Origin: Klebsormidium nitens
Lineage: Eukaryota > Streptophyta > Klebsormidiophyceae > Klebsormidiales > Klebsormidiaceae
Reading direction: 5' to 3'
Assembly (NCBI GenBank): GCA_000708835.1
Contig: DF237020.1
Location: forward strand, 173,793 to 237,792
Length of the DNA: 64,000 nt
A program made the translations under genes and the position numbers. Positions 26,301-36,519 of the stretch are shown here, in pieces. Below the pieces are notes generated by a model. It saw only the letters and a program-made list of their open reading frames with translations, was not told the DNA's origin and searched no databases. How positions within the stretch are numbered: the first letter of the stretch is position 1; each line of letters begins with the position of its first letter.

Positions 26301-27831
26301 CGATTGTACCAGCTCGGTCGCGTTATTCTGATACTTACCGCTTTTGCACTGCAATGCTACTGCAGGGCCGGGTAATCTCGGCACTCCCTCATTGCATGCA
26401 GGTCAACAATAACGAAGGTTGAAATCAGGTTCGGGCGTGAAGTAATTGCTTGACTGACCGATGGCGCCCTCAGATATTCTGAACCAAACAATTGCGAATT
26501 CGCATTCCGTTCGCCTGCAGATTATCAAGGAGAAAACGGCGGAATTGGATGCAAAAGGAAACCTGACGGACGGCGTGCTTAAGTTCCTGGACCAAATACG
26601 CCGCCAAGCACTCCAGAAGGACGATCTAGAGACGAGCAACACCGCGTGGCGCTTTCTGTTCCAATTCTGCGCGAGCTTGGACACTTCCGCCGGTTCCTGG
26701 GCCTTCGTCGCGCGGATCGCAGAAACGCTGCTCGAGCCGAAAATGTTCGAGACGGAGGACGCCCGTTCCGCGAGCGCTCTGCTGCGGAAGCTGTGCGAGT
26801 GGCCGGAAGGACGGAAGATCCTCGGCGCTCGGCTGTGCCCGATTTTGCTGCGCGCGCTTGAGACGAGCCCTGACGGTGTCACTCGGACGCTTGCTGCTAC
26901 GACCCTTCTAGAGCTGATTCTCGACGAGGCAGTTGATCTGCCGCCGTACGATGCTTGTCATCCAGTGCTCTTCAGCTCGCCACGTGGCACTCTAGCTGGC
27001 GGGGAGCCCGCCTATCAGATGCAAGCGCCGCCGGTTCTCGCACAGCTGCTAGCAGCCTTGCACAAAGGGACAGGTTCAGATCTGGTACCAAGTGTCGAGC
27101 TGCTCCACGTGGCAATCGCGGACGTTATCAGGTGCTTTCACGAGCGCGAATTATATGCCGAGAAGGAGATGTGGCCTACGATCGAGATCCTTCTGCAACT
27201 TTTGACCGACAGTAACGATGCCCAAAGGGCGCGACTGGCGTTAAGCGTGCTGCTCTCTGCGCGCGAGTGGTTCCGCGCGCGGTTGCGGGCCTGGGCTGAG
27301 TCCTTCAGAGCTTTGGTGGAGTCGGCTACAGCCGCCAAAGACAGCGAAGCCAAGAAGCGCATCTTCGAGCAGCTGCAGACGCTGAAGCAACTAGAGGGCG
27401 AGCTCAAGAAGTGCATCAACCGTCCGGATCTGGAAGAGGACGCGGTTAGGAGCGCTTTTACGCTGTGTGTGGACTTGGAATGCAGAGGACGAAGCGACGA
27501 GGCAAGTCGCGGGCCGGTAGCATTTGGTCTCGCAGCACAGTTCCGGGAGACATTCACGAAGATGCTAGCCAGCGGCGAAAGCTTCACGGCCAAGGAAACG
27601 AAGGAGCTGAACTCGTTCTCGAGCGGAGATCCTGTCAATTCAGTCTGGAATCCGTTCCGTCTGTTCTATACCCCACGGAACGCAGCGGCGAACGCCGGAT
27701 CCAGAGAACTCCAGCTCAAGGTCCTCCGCATCATCGACAAGAGCCCTTGCGCAGAAAGCTCTCAGCTCGAGACGTCCGGGCAGATCGCTTTGCTACTGGA
27801 GAAATCGTCCGGCTCTCCAACAACTTGCTAG
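20305..27831 (+). CDS. Large class-3 lipase-like protein with helical and ARM-like C-terminal region (3' model uncertain)
   Basis: Exons 20305-20902, 21186-21342, 21751-22074, 22396-22598, 23055-23165, 23327-23440, 23730-24032, 24252-24369, 24463-24622 and 24682-25077 chain in phase. The N-terminal part is a class-3 lipase fold: TFKGTATLEDWLS, then nucleophile elbow GHSRGGGHATAL (Ser202, codon 21191-21193) and NGWDIVPRLFG with Asp266. A helical region with a coiled coil (SQLSELRTSVTSLSEALQSG) follows. After 25077 three in-frame endings exist: exon 25193-25252 with a stop (847 aa); exons 25393-25664, 26005-26143 and 26366-26422 with a stop (983 aa); or 26005-26143 spliced to 26521-27831 (1401 aa). 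The last adds a leucine-rich, ARM/HEAT-like helical block. I favour the long form, but 26461-27831 could be a separate intronless gene of 456 residues. The junction near 24622-24682 implies a 59-base intron and is also uncertain. Confidence 0.7.
26461..27831 (+). CDS. Helical, ARM/HEAT-like protein or final exon of the preceding gene
   Basis: One uninterrupted frame of 456 codons begins ATG GCG CCC just after an in-frame stop at 26455-26457 and ends in TAG at 27829-27831. It is rich in Leu, Ala, Glu and Arg and predicted by eye to be nearly all helix, with blocks such as ASALLRKLCEWPEGRKILG and LLELILDEAVDLPP that resemble armadillo or HEAT repeats. I cannot assign a named family. Its first 20 codons are AT-richer than the rest and end in CGTTCGCCTGCAG, a good acceptor at 26520, so the true coding start may be exon start 26521, fusing it to the upstream lipase-like gene. 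The coding reality of 26521-27831 is well supported; gene independence is not. Confidence 0.75.
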   Translation: MAPSDILNQTIANSHSVRLQIIKEKTAELDAKGNLTDGVLKFLDQIRRQALQKDDLETSNTAWRFLFQFCASLDTSAGSWAFVARIAETLLEPKMFETEDARSASALLRKLCEWPEGRKILGARLCPILLRALETSPDGVTRTLAATTLLELILDEAVDLPPYDACHPVLFSSPRGTLAGGEPAYQMQAPPVLAQLLAALHKGTGSDLVPSVELLHVAIADVIRCFHERELYAEKEMWPTIEILLQLLTDSNDAQRARLALSVLLSAREWFRARLRAWAESFRALVESATAAKDSEAKKRIFEQLQTLKQLEGELKKCINRPDLEEDAVRSAFTLCVDLECRGRSDEASRGPVAFGLAAQFRETFTKMLASGESFTAKETKELNSFSSGDPVNSVWNPFRLFYTPRNAAANAGSRELQLKVLRIIDKSPCAESSQLETSGQIALLLEKSSGSPTTC

Positions 27832-28301
27832 GTCGTCGGGTTTGTGCACAAAAAAGGGTACAGAGTAGCATGTGGCTTACGTGTCGGCAGTACCTAGTTT
27901 CAAAGAAGTGTCGAAGAAGTCACACTATGTCAAGGCTGGTCCGATTTGCTTTTCAGATGAGGATACCAGGACACCTCAAGCAGTGGACCTGTATCTGATT
28001 CGAGATCCTGAAATAGACTCAGCTTGTAACAGACTCTAAACTCAATTGGATTGATAAGAGAAGGTGTGCATGCACATGTCATGAGCAATCATGAATCTTA
28101 CAGTCACTTTTTGTTAAACTTACGCGCTTCACCATGTGCTTTCAATCTTACACCAACTCATGGTCAATTAGTGTCTACTCCTTTAAGGCCAACTGCCAGA
28201 CTGTAATGACGCGGTGTGCAGTGCAGGGCCGGTCGGTTGCGCGCCTGTTTTTCATACCTACCAGTTCGCATGAGCCGCCACATGCCAGTAGATTTGCAAA
28301 G
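27832..28301. other. Intergenic spacer, no gene seen
   Basis: 3' flank of the large + gene leading into repeat-rich DNA. No open frame or element is supported. Confidence 0.5.
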
Positions 28302-29106
28302 CACGGGACATTTATGGGGCGACTTCCGTACCTAGGTACGGGCCGAAAATTCCCCGGTACGACCTAGGTAATACCTGATTTTAGTCGGTCCGCCGCCGGT
28401 TTCCGGCAAGTTTTCGGTAGGTTTCGAAGCTGCCGGCCGGAGGTTCCTGGTAGGAATGTTATGCCAGTACCCAAGTAAAACCTAGGTTACCTAGGTATAA
28501 CCTGCGGACCTAGGTATAATTAGTGTAAAATTAAAACGCGTTTAAAATGTTTAAATCTACATGTAGGTAGAATGCTTAGGCAAGGTCCTCCTTTGACCCA
28601 CATGCTGTTCCATGCTTTGGGAAACGATTTCCCAAGTTGATTGAAGCTAAAAGTCGTAGGAACTCTTCCTAATAGGTCACAAGAAGCCATGGCGCTTGCT
28701 TTTAAATTGTGGTGTAAAAGCGCCATAGCTAGAGCGTCTCTCTTACCCTTCTTCCCCTTCTTCTTGAATGGGAAAGGCCTTGTCCCCATAAGGCCAACAA
28801 GGGCAAAGAAGGGAGCTGTGCCTAACCTCAATTCTACAAGGCCTTTTACCTTAGAGCTGTACGTTACATTTGAATTTCTACCACGTGTTCGCGTATGCTG
28901 TGGCTATCGCCGACTAGAGCACAGGTCTATGTATCGACGGTTATCGCGGCGTTTCAGATTTATGCTACATTAGTCCGTACGGCGGTACCGTACCATGTCA
29001 CCCGGTATCTTTATTTGGCACAGATAGCTAGGTACCGGACGGTAGCCGAAGTTCAGGCCGCGCGGCTCGGTAACACGAGTCGATCGGCAAATTTCGTACC
29101 TAGGTC

Positions 29107-29117
29107 CAACCCAGGCG
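29107..29117 (+). repeat. Left target-site duplication of the foldback element
   Basis: CAACCCAGGCG, identical and in the same orientation as 29664-29674, immediately outside the inverted repeat. Confidence 0.8.
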
Positions 29118-29663
29118 GTAGACCCTACGGGTGCACGACCTTCAAATTGGACCCGGACGCGGTCCCCGCGGTCGCGCGAGTTTTCACTCTATGAAAATTT
29201 GTCGCACCGTAGACTGTAGACACTTAGCAGAATTCGATCAGACTTGGACAGATTCCAGTCTACGTTTCAGACCTGTAAGAAATGCGCCATTCCCCGGGTG
29301 AGCTAGTCAGACCATAGCATGAATGTTTTCGGCGGCAAGTCTGCCCGGTTGGACTCGCAGGCTTCAGAGTCAACCGAGCACTCTTTCAGGCCTAACAATC
29401 GCCCGGTGGATGGCTAGGTCTGGGAAGGCCAACCGGGCAGGCCTAGCGCCGAAAACAGTCCTGCTATGGTCTGACAAGCTCACCCGGGGAAGGGCGCATT
29501 TCTTACAGGTCTGAAACGCAGACTGGAATCTGTCCAAGTCTGATCGAATTCTGCGAAGTGTCTACAGTCTACGGTGCTACAAATTTTCCTTGAGTGAAAA
29601 CTCGCGCGACCGCGGGGACCGCGTCCGGGTCCAATTTGAAGGTCGTGCACCCGTAGGGTCTAC
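29118..29663. mobile_element. Foldback element with very long terminal inverted repeats, Mutator-like
   Basis: A 546-base near-perfect inverted repeat centred near 29390: the left end starts GTAGACCCTACGGGTGCACG and the right end is its complement, ending GTCTAC. The arms are roughly 240 bases with few mismatches and meet with little unique spacer. The direct repeat CAACCCAGGCG flanks it at 29107-29117 and 29664-29674; depending on one ambiguous G at each end the duplication is 9-11 bases. Long inverted repeats with a 9-11 base duplication are characteristic of Mutator-like elements. No protein is encoded, so it is non-autonomous. A transcript would fold into a long hairpin. Confidence 0.85.
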
Positions 29664-29674
29664 CAACCCAGGCG
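29664..29674 (+). repeat. Right target-site duplication of the foldback element
   Basis: CAACCCAGGCG, direct copy of 29107-29117. Confidence 0.8.
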
Positions 29675-29798
29675 AAACCACTTTCAGACCGACGGCCCGG
29701 CGGTCAAATTTGGTCGAACCGGTCGGTTTTTGGCAGGTTTCCTTCCGGAGTACCGCGGTAGTCGACCTACGGCCAAGTTGCACCATAAATGTCCCGTG

Positions 29799-31227
29799 AG
29801 ATTGGTCGACACATGGGCAAAGCGACCAGAGTGACTCGTTTACTCTTGTTAGCTACAATAGCATCTTCCCATGCATGGCCAAACCTAGATCATGTTTGCC
29901 GCTCGGTATTATGGCATGCATGCCTCCAAGTCGAGTGTGCCGCATACATACACTCAGTACAATTTGATGTGCACCTATAACCCTGATTGACGGACCGCAC
30001 ACAACGTTATAATATAGTTCGCTTTGCATGATCCCAATTGTGCCATGCAGGTTCGATCAACTATTCGGGGCTGGGTCAGCCACCGTGCCACGAAAATGTG
30101 CACCTATTTGCGGTATGCGTTCAATTCTGCACGTTTCCTGCACTGCTCCTACAGCATGGCGGCCGGCTTGTTCGCCGTCCAGGCATCAGATCATATCAGC
30201 CTGTGGTCTCTTCTTCCCTTCAGAGTACCATCGTGCAGACCCAAACTCAAAGAATCTTGCGTCTATCTTTTGCTCGACAGGGCTGTACTGAACCGTACGT
30301 CGTGACTCATTGCGCGCCGGTGCCCCTTGTCTGGACTCTTCGACGACGGCCTTCCTTGTGCGATTCGAGACAGGTCGGCCATCTCCCCACCTCGGCTGCT
30401 TCCAGCTTGGGCGACCCTGCCGGTACTCCCCGAGGGCTCTGGTCGCCAACTCGTCGGAAGCTGAGGATGATCCCCCTCCCCTCTGCCCACCCTGCTTTTG
30501 GCGACGTGTTGTCGAATCTGCTGAAACGGTGCAATGCCCGGCTGGTAGCTGTGCGGACTATTTGGAGCAGTGGCGCTCCGGGCTCTCGAAAACGGGCCCC
30601 TCAAACCTGTTCAGACCAGAATCATACGTCAGCAAATCTGTATGCAGAACTGAAATAACACAATTGACTCATTGTGTCCGATCGACGCGATCCGGCTCAT
30701 CATTCGGCCCTTGAGGTTGAGACGAATAGGACGTTTGAGACGATTGAGCCGCACGTACGCAGAGCTTGCGGAAACACACGCGGGCTGCTTGTTACAAAGG
30801 CTAATATGGTCGCAATTCATTGCTGATTATGACTCCCGTGAGGCACTCAGAGACCAAAGCTAGGTAGGAGGTGGCCGAGTCTCGCTCATAAACTTCCCAT
30901 CGCTGTAAATCCAGAACCTCGTCCTAGCCTCTCTCCGTATCTCGGTTGATGGTGACCAGAAAAGTGCTAACACGATTCCTGGCTGGAACCGGAAGATGTC
31001 CTCAAATTGCAATCTGCATGCAGACCCTATCCACCACCGTCAGTATCACGGAACTCCGAAGCATCCCCCTCAGCATGTCAGCGCAGAATTAAGCAACGGG
31101 GACCGCAACGGACCACAGAAAACAAGAAAAGGTGGTCAAAAGTGCGGTTCACGCTCCACAAACTAGCTCTCTTACCCACAAAAACGTTTTTCTTTCGAGC
31201 CCAGATCACAAAACCTGCTCCATAAGA
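29799..31227. other. Intergenic, mostly featureless; GC-rich stretch 30300-30620 may be a gene relic
   Basis: Between the repeat cluster and the 3' end of the SNAPIN-like gene. Bases 30300-30620 are GC-richer and open in several frames on both strands, but none has a coherent start, splice partners or a family I recognise. The rest looks like spacer and 3' flank. Confidence 0.4.
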
Positions 31228-34200
31228 TCAGAGCGGAACCAAATCACTTGAAATATGGAAGACCGTCAGGCGTTGTGGACACGTGGCCTCACTTTTGCGG
31301 TCGAGCGCCCAGTTCATGCTGTCGATCCTGCCCTGGATGACCTTGAGCGTGGACGCGAGCGACTGGACGCGCTTCCGGATGTGCGCCAGCCGGGCCGCCT
31401 GCTGAGCGACCAGCGGCTGGGGCGATTCCTCCAGCAGCTTGTCCAGGCCTGCGAGGCAGGTGTGAATACGCTCGGCTTCCTCAAAAAGAGAGACGGTCCT
31501 TTAAGGCGTGAATTTTGTCAAAGGCCTGAGAACCTACCGTTTGAAACGGACCCTCTGAAACGTGCGACCGGTCATTGCAAGGGTCTTGACATGAGTCGGA
31601 TGTTGCTCACAACGTCTAATGTGGTAAGACAGATGGGACCGAGGTCCGACCAGGATTTGAATATAGCCCCAAGTCTAGGAGCGTGACTCGAAGGACGCCT
31701 TACACACGTCCCGGGTCTAGAGGAAGTCGCAACGTTCGCTCTAAGGTCAACGACTTCCCTTCCGATCTACTTGTGTCTGCCCCCTGATCCCCGGACACTC
31801 CACAGTGAGCAGATGATCAAACGCAAACAGAAACTTAGCTCCAATCTGGAGCTCAACACCCAATCAGCAAGACGACCAAACATACTGATTGCTTACGTGA
31901 TTCTATGTTGGCTCTTACCGCCTATTTGCGACAACGAAGACCGTCGGCACAAGACGGAGGGACCAGTCGGAAGAGATGGGGGTTCCTTTCGAGCTTCGTC
32001 TCTTGAACTCTGCTCTCATGCCATTTGGAGCCGCATTGAAAAGGAATGTCCCCGAGGTTGCGTAAAGCGGTCAGTCCTCTGCTTAAATTACCTTGTGTAA
32101 GGTTCTGCGTCGACCGACTGGCGTAAATGCTCATCTGCGGTCATCCGGACCAATGAGAACGCTTAAAAAGATCACGTGGTATGTAAAGAGCAGTCCTGGT
32201 ACAGGTTTTTTGCGAGAGCGGCATGTACAGAACTGTACGCGGACTGGAGGTGTGAAGCTGGTGAGCCTAGCAGTTTTCGGTCGACGCGGAACCTTATTCT
32301 GGTATTTTCAACGCCATCCCAACGAATTTGTTTACCAACTCACCTTTCGTCAGGCGGTCGATGCTCAGTGCCAGCTTCTCCTGACTCCTCAGCGCCGCCT
32401 CCACTTGCTTATCCGCCTCTCGCGTCACTGGCCCAAACACCCCCGCGATCCCCGCCGCAATTTCGTCCGCCGCCACTGCGCCGGGGGGGTCGAGCTCACG
32501 CCTGGGAAGCTCTTGCTGCTTACCCCCTGGTTTCGAAACATCCGCCGCATGCTTGTTTGGTGCCTCCGAAGCGAAGGACGGAGATGCAACTGAGGGGGGT
32601 TCCGTTCTGGCGCTACTGAACGGAACGGAACCGGAAGTTCCGGGGTTTTGAGGAGGCTGAGAAGGAGGACCGGACTCAGAAACGGAGCCGGACATAGGAG
32701 GATTGGGTCGTTGGCCAGGAGCTGATTCTAGACCAACATCTGCTACCCTGCCCGAGCCGGAAACCGAAGGAGCCCCCGATCTGGGCGCCTTTGTCCCAGG
32801 GGTGGCTTCCGGTTCTTTGCTGGTGAAAGGGGCGCTCGGGATGGATGGTAACTGGGCGGTGATTGTCGACCAGGACGGGAGGAAGGAGGGCAGGGACAGG
32901 TAGGACGTGCCCGGGGAAGTACCCTGGGCGGAGGCGGGGGGGTGGGGTGCCTGAGAGGAAGTGCTCGTGGGAATCTCCCGGGCGGCTGCACCGGGCTGAG
33001 GGCCTTCTGAGGGGTCCGCAGGAACCGTTGCAGGTGAGGTGACGGGCTGGGGGGAAGTACCCGGGGGGATCTCCCGGGCGGGATTGGCGGGCTGGGCCTC
33101 CTGAGAAGAAGTGCTCGGGGGAGTCTCCTGGGCGCTTTTTTCGGGCTGAGGAATGTGTGAGGTATTCGGGGGGGTCTCAGACGGGGAGACGACGGGTTGG
33201 GGGCCTTGCGGGGAGGTCAGGCAGGGGTTCAGGGAATTGTCCTGGGAAGAGGAGCTAGGGGGAGCGGAGAAGCCTGGTGGAGCTGCTATTGAAGAGGGGT
33301 TCGGAGACTCGTCCCTTTGGTAGGAAGCTGCCGGGCCGTCGACTCCTGACGAGAGTGAGGTGAAAGTGACATTAGAAACTGTGGGGCCTTCGCTAGGCGT
33401 TTGGTCGGCAGCCGAAGTGCTCATCCCTAGAGACGCCCCACTTGCTGATGTCACCCTGTCTTTACCGCTCTCAGTCCCTTGGGCGCCCTCAAGTTGTGGT
33501 GGAACAGCAGGCTTCTCGACTGGCCCTACTTCTGGCGAAACAACCGGTTTGGACGGCTTTCTTGAAGCAGGCGTAAGATATGGTACTGCGGTGTTCATCA
33601 GGGCCGTGAGGGAGGATACTGGAGGCGTACTAGTGGCTGGAGACACTGACTTTGCGGAGCTTGGGTTATCGTTGGAAACAGGCGGTTCGCGCAAAAGCGG
33701 AGCTTCCGAACCACCCGTTGTGCCTGAAAGCGACGTGCTTGCCTCAACCGAAGGAGTGCTTGTCTCCTTCTCTGGGGCTTTTGAGGAAGTTGTCGGGTTA
33801 GGGGCATAGTTGGCAGACTCTGTTGGAGGGGGAGTTGTGGTTTGGAGGGGCGTACTGGGCGCTTGAGAGGTGCTCTTTGGTTTGGACCCCGAGGAGAAAA
33901 AGGAACTTATGGAGGCCGGAGAAGGAAGATAGGACGTGCTTGCAGACCCTGTTGAGGTCTGCAAGCTTGGCTGGTTTGAAGGTGCAAGAGCCGAGGAGGG
34001 ATTGGTGACAGACGCCTCGTCGCTCCTCACTTCCGGCGAGAGCCTCTCAGCCGCAGATGAATGACTCTCCTCCTGGGACGACTTGGATGCTTTCTCGGTA
34101 CCTGTACAAAGAGAAATTGATGTCTGAAGAGTCCACAACTCAAATTAAGGGCTGCATGGGTATAGTCAGATGGATCTGGTGCAAAAGCTTGCTTTTGGGT

Positions 34201-35244
34201 GCAAACCTCGGAAAAGTTGAACGCACTTGACAGAGGCAAGCAAGAGATCTGCACATGCAGCGTGTTCACTTCCCATGTGAGTAGAAGCTGGCCTTTCTGG
34301 GACATACTTGCGTACACTAACTCGTGCCTGTTGGCTCCAATACAAGTCAAGGACCTCAAGGAGGATGTTGCTTTCAGTGCTGCATCATATGTGGTCCGGC
34401 AACAACGAAGTTCAGAGCTTCAGTAGGCAGAATCCAGAAACTACATTTAAGAAACAACATAGAGAGCATGTCGGATGTGAAACACATACCCCATGTATAC
34501 CCCACATACTCCAAACCTGACGTACCTTCCCAAGCATCTAAAAGTAAAAGGTGTTACACATTTGTATGGATTGTGACTCATCACAAGTCTCCCACAAAGG
34601 CCATTCCTGAACCTTCTCAGTACTGAAGTCTTGGAAGTGGTGGCTCGTTCTACAAAGAAGAGCCCAACTTGAGGAAGACCCTGGAGGACAACAAGCGGGG
34701 GAAAAGATCCTGGGAAGTGATTTGATGCAGCCCAATCTACACAGAAGCTGGCGGGTACTACACTGACTAAGCATTTGTCTAACCGCTGCCACCATACGTA
34801 CGATATATAAAAAGGAACTCACCAATTTGGTTACGAAGAAACTTTCTTTCGACTATGATTCTTACCTGAGTTCTGCTGGGCCTGGTCTGTAGAAGAACGT
34901 TCGGGGGCGCCCTCAATTCCCACACTCGATGGTGTGCTCGACCGCAAGAAACCCCCATTGAAGGATGGAATAGCAGCAGCAAGAGCAGACGTGATTGAGC
35001 GGCCCACGCTGGACGGAGACGTGCTAGTCATCTGGCTGGAGGATGGGGGGCTTGTATCCAGTCCTTCCTTGTTTGGGCCGGGGCTTGGAGTGGCAATTGG
35101 TGGGGTCACTTTTGAGGGAGATTTGTGTGTGACATTGCTTAGCCCCTGCTCTGAAGCAGACATGCTTGAAGGCATGTTATGATGCGAGACTTGCCCATTG
35201 TCTTGTACATCATGCTCTTGGTCCCTAGACGCCGCTCCCTCCAT
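31228..35244 (-). CDS. SNAPIN-like BLOC-1 subunit with a very long Pro/Ser/Thr-rich N-terminal extension
   Basis: Three minus-strand exons, 34866-35244, 32344-34101 and 31228-31448, give 785 residues. Only residues about 668-761 match the SNAPIN family: VTREADKQVEAALRSQEKLA, LSIDRLTKGLDKLLEESPQP and ARLAHIRKRVQSLAST, a helical domain that in plants and animals belongs to BLOC-1 in endosomal sorting. Family members are usually under about 150 residues. The preceding roughly 665 residues are disordered Ser/Pro/Thr/Ala, with degenerate repeats around AREIPPGTSPQP and AQETPPSTSSQ. ATG 35242-35244 (MEGAASRDQEHD) is the first in frame. The exon 2/3 junction falls inside the domain and is well supported. 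The last codons after DRK may be intron readthrough, so the stop could differ. Confidence 0.8.
32905..33190 (-). repeat. In-frame degenerate minisatellite in the SNAPIN-like gene
   Basis: On the + strand a motif near GGGGGAGTCTCCTGGGCG recurs about five times (around 32915, 32970, 33060, 33118 and 33170), mostly 55-60 bases apart with one longer gap. It encodes the AREIPxGTS / AQETPxSTSS peptide repeats. Confidence 0.65.
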
Positions 35245-36519
35245 TCTTCTGATGCGAGTCCAAGCTCTTGCGAAAAACAAGCTGTCCGCTTGAAGAAAAG
35301 GAACAGGCTCAATATTCTACTAGGTAAGACATACTGAGATTAGTACAATGGTGAAGGGCTAATGTTGCCCGCACCACCACCCGAGTTTTCTTTCTCAGCT
35401 CAGCGAGGTTTACAGACAGTGCTGTTAAGAGCAATCGCTTGAGTGCTAGCATCATCGGCCAGCACGATGATGTTCACACCAATCCCTCACTTGGCATCAA
35501 TTGTGACATCTGCCATTTAGGGCGCCACCAAGAAGGCATCAGCAACCACAAGACATTCCGACTCAAAAAGACGAAGAGGGAGTTCCAGCCACTGTGGCTC
35601 TGTGGCTCGGCCGGCGACCACGAAGCCGCAGAATGTGCTCGGCGGTCGCTCAATTTTGCAGTCAAGAGCACTCAATCTGTGTCACGCACCTGGTGCAAGT
35701 AACTTAGTATCCAGTGGCAGCAGAGTTGGCGAGCTGGGTGTAGAGGGCGCTCTTCAAGAAGTGAAGAGAGTGGAAGAGGCGCCCGTTGAAGAGCTTGACG
35801 ATTGGAGGATAGTTTCGTAAGGGCTAGATCCAATTGGTAAGGGGATTCTCAGGCTTCAATAGACAGCAAGTTCGCTGGTGTTTGCTGCTGAAGGGTGAAC
35901 CCTGGTGATCCCTTCAGGCGCTGAGCTCAATGCATCACCTGCCTAGTCGAATTGGGAGTTTTGGACAGTTTGCAGCTGGTCGCACACAGGTAAGCACTCC
36001 AGCTTTTCCGATCTTTGACGCTTTTGCCGCTTCTCTCAAATTGCCAAGTCCTTGATCCCAGGAAAGATGATGTCCGTGGCCTTGGGTGCAATAACTTGCT
36101 TCTAATCTGGCCTTTAAAACCTGGCTTGGTTTAGTCAGTCCAATGGCAAAAATGATTATCAATTGTCTACATTATTCCATGCTGGAAACAAGATCAGGTT
36201 GCAAAACTCATCAAATGTCCAAGTCTCGCAAATGTCACAGTCCACTGCCCGTCCACTGATTGCATGGACCTCCATTGTCCAACTTGCATCGAACTTGCAC
36301 ACACTGATTTCGTTGCCATTGCTTCTCAAATATTTGCAAGCTTGTTGCGAAGGGCGTTCCACCTGTGATTTGCAGGAGATTTTGGATCTTAAAATGATGG
36401 TCTAAAGTGAATTGCATGTGGTCCGCATCTGGTATCTCTCGCAATTCCAATCAAAGCAGGACGTTTGAATGAGAGAAGAGAGGAACTTTATTGGCCGTTT
36501 AAATGTTTTTGTGCAGGCC
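35245..36519. promoter_or_regulatory. Divergent upstream region of the SNAPIN-like and PH-domain genes
   Basis: About 1.3 kb between divergent start codons. A 3' splice site (TTTGTGCAG) ends three bases before the PH-gene ATG at 36520, so that gene's leader is probably spliced. No further element is evident. Confidence 0.4.

Larger units (their letters stand above)
28302..29798. mobile_element. About 1.5 kb element bounded by a 16-base perfect terminal inverted repeat
   Basis: CACGGGACATTTATGG at 28302-28317 recurs in perfect inverted form at 29783-29798, and the next about 25 bases inward are still partly alike (GCGACTTCCGTA against GCAACTTGGCCGTAGG). The interior has no transposase frame, so the element would be non-autonomous. 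I see no matching direct repeat immediately outside the ends, so whether it is a transposon or an older rearrangement is open. It contains a cluster of CCTAGG palindromes near its left end and a second, younger-looking foldback element. Confidence 0.55.

Noticed and set aside
28520-28973. Open frames on both strands with KKKGKKGKRD or LPFFPFFLNGKG
   Set aside because: They lie inside the repeat unit, have no splice partners and no resemblance to a transposase; local palindromes explain the open frames.
30038-30714. Overlapping open frames of 113-206 codons on both strands
   Set aside because: A GC-richer stretch with several open frames but no frame with a coherent start, motif or splice context; kept only as a possible relic.
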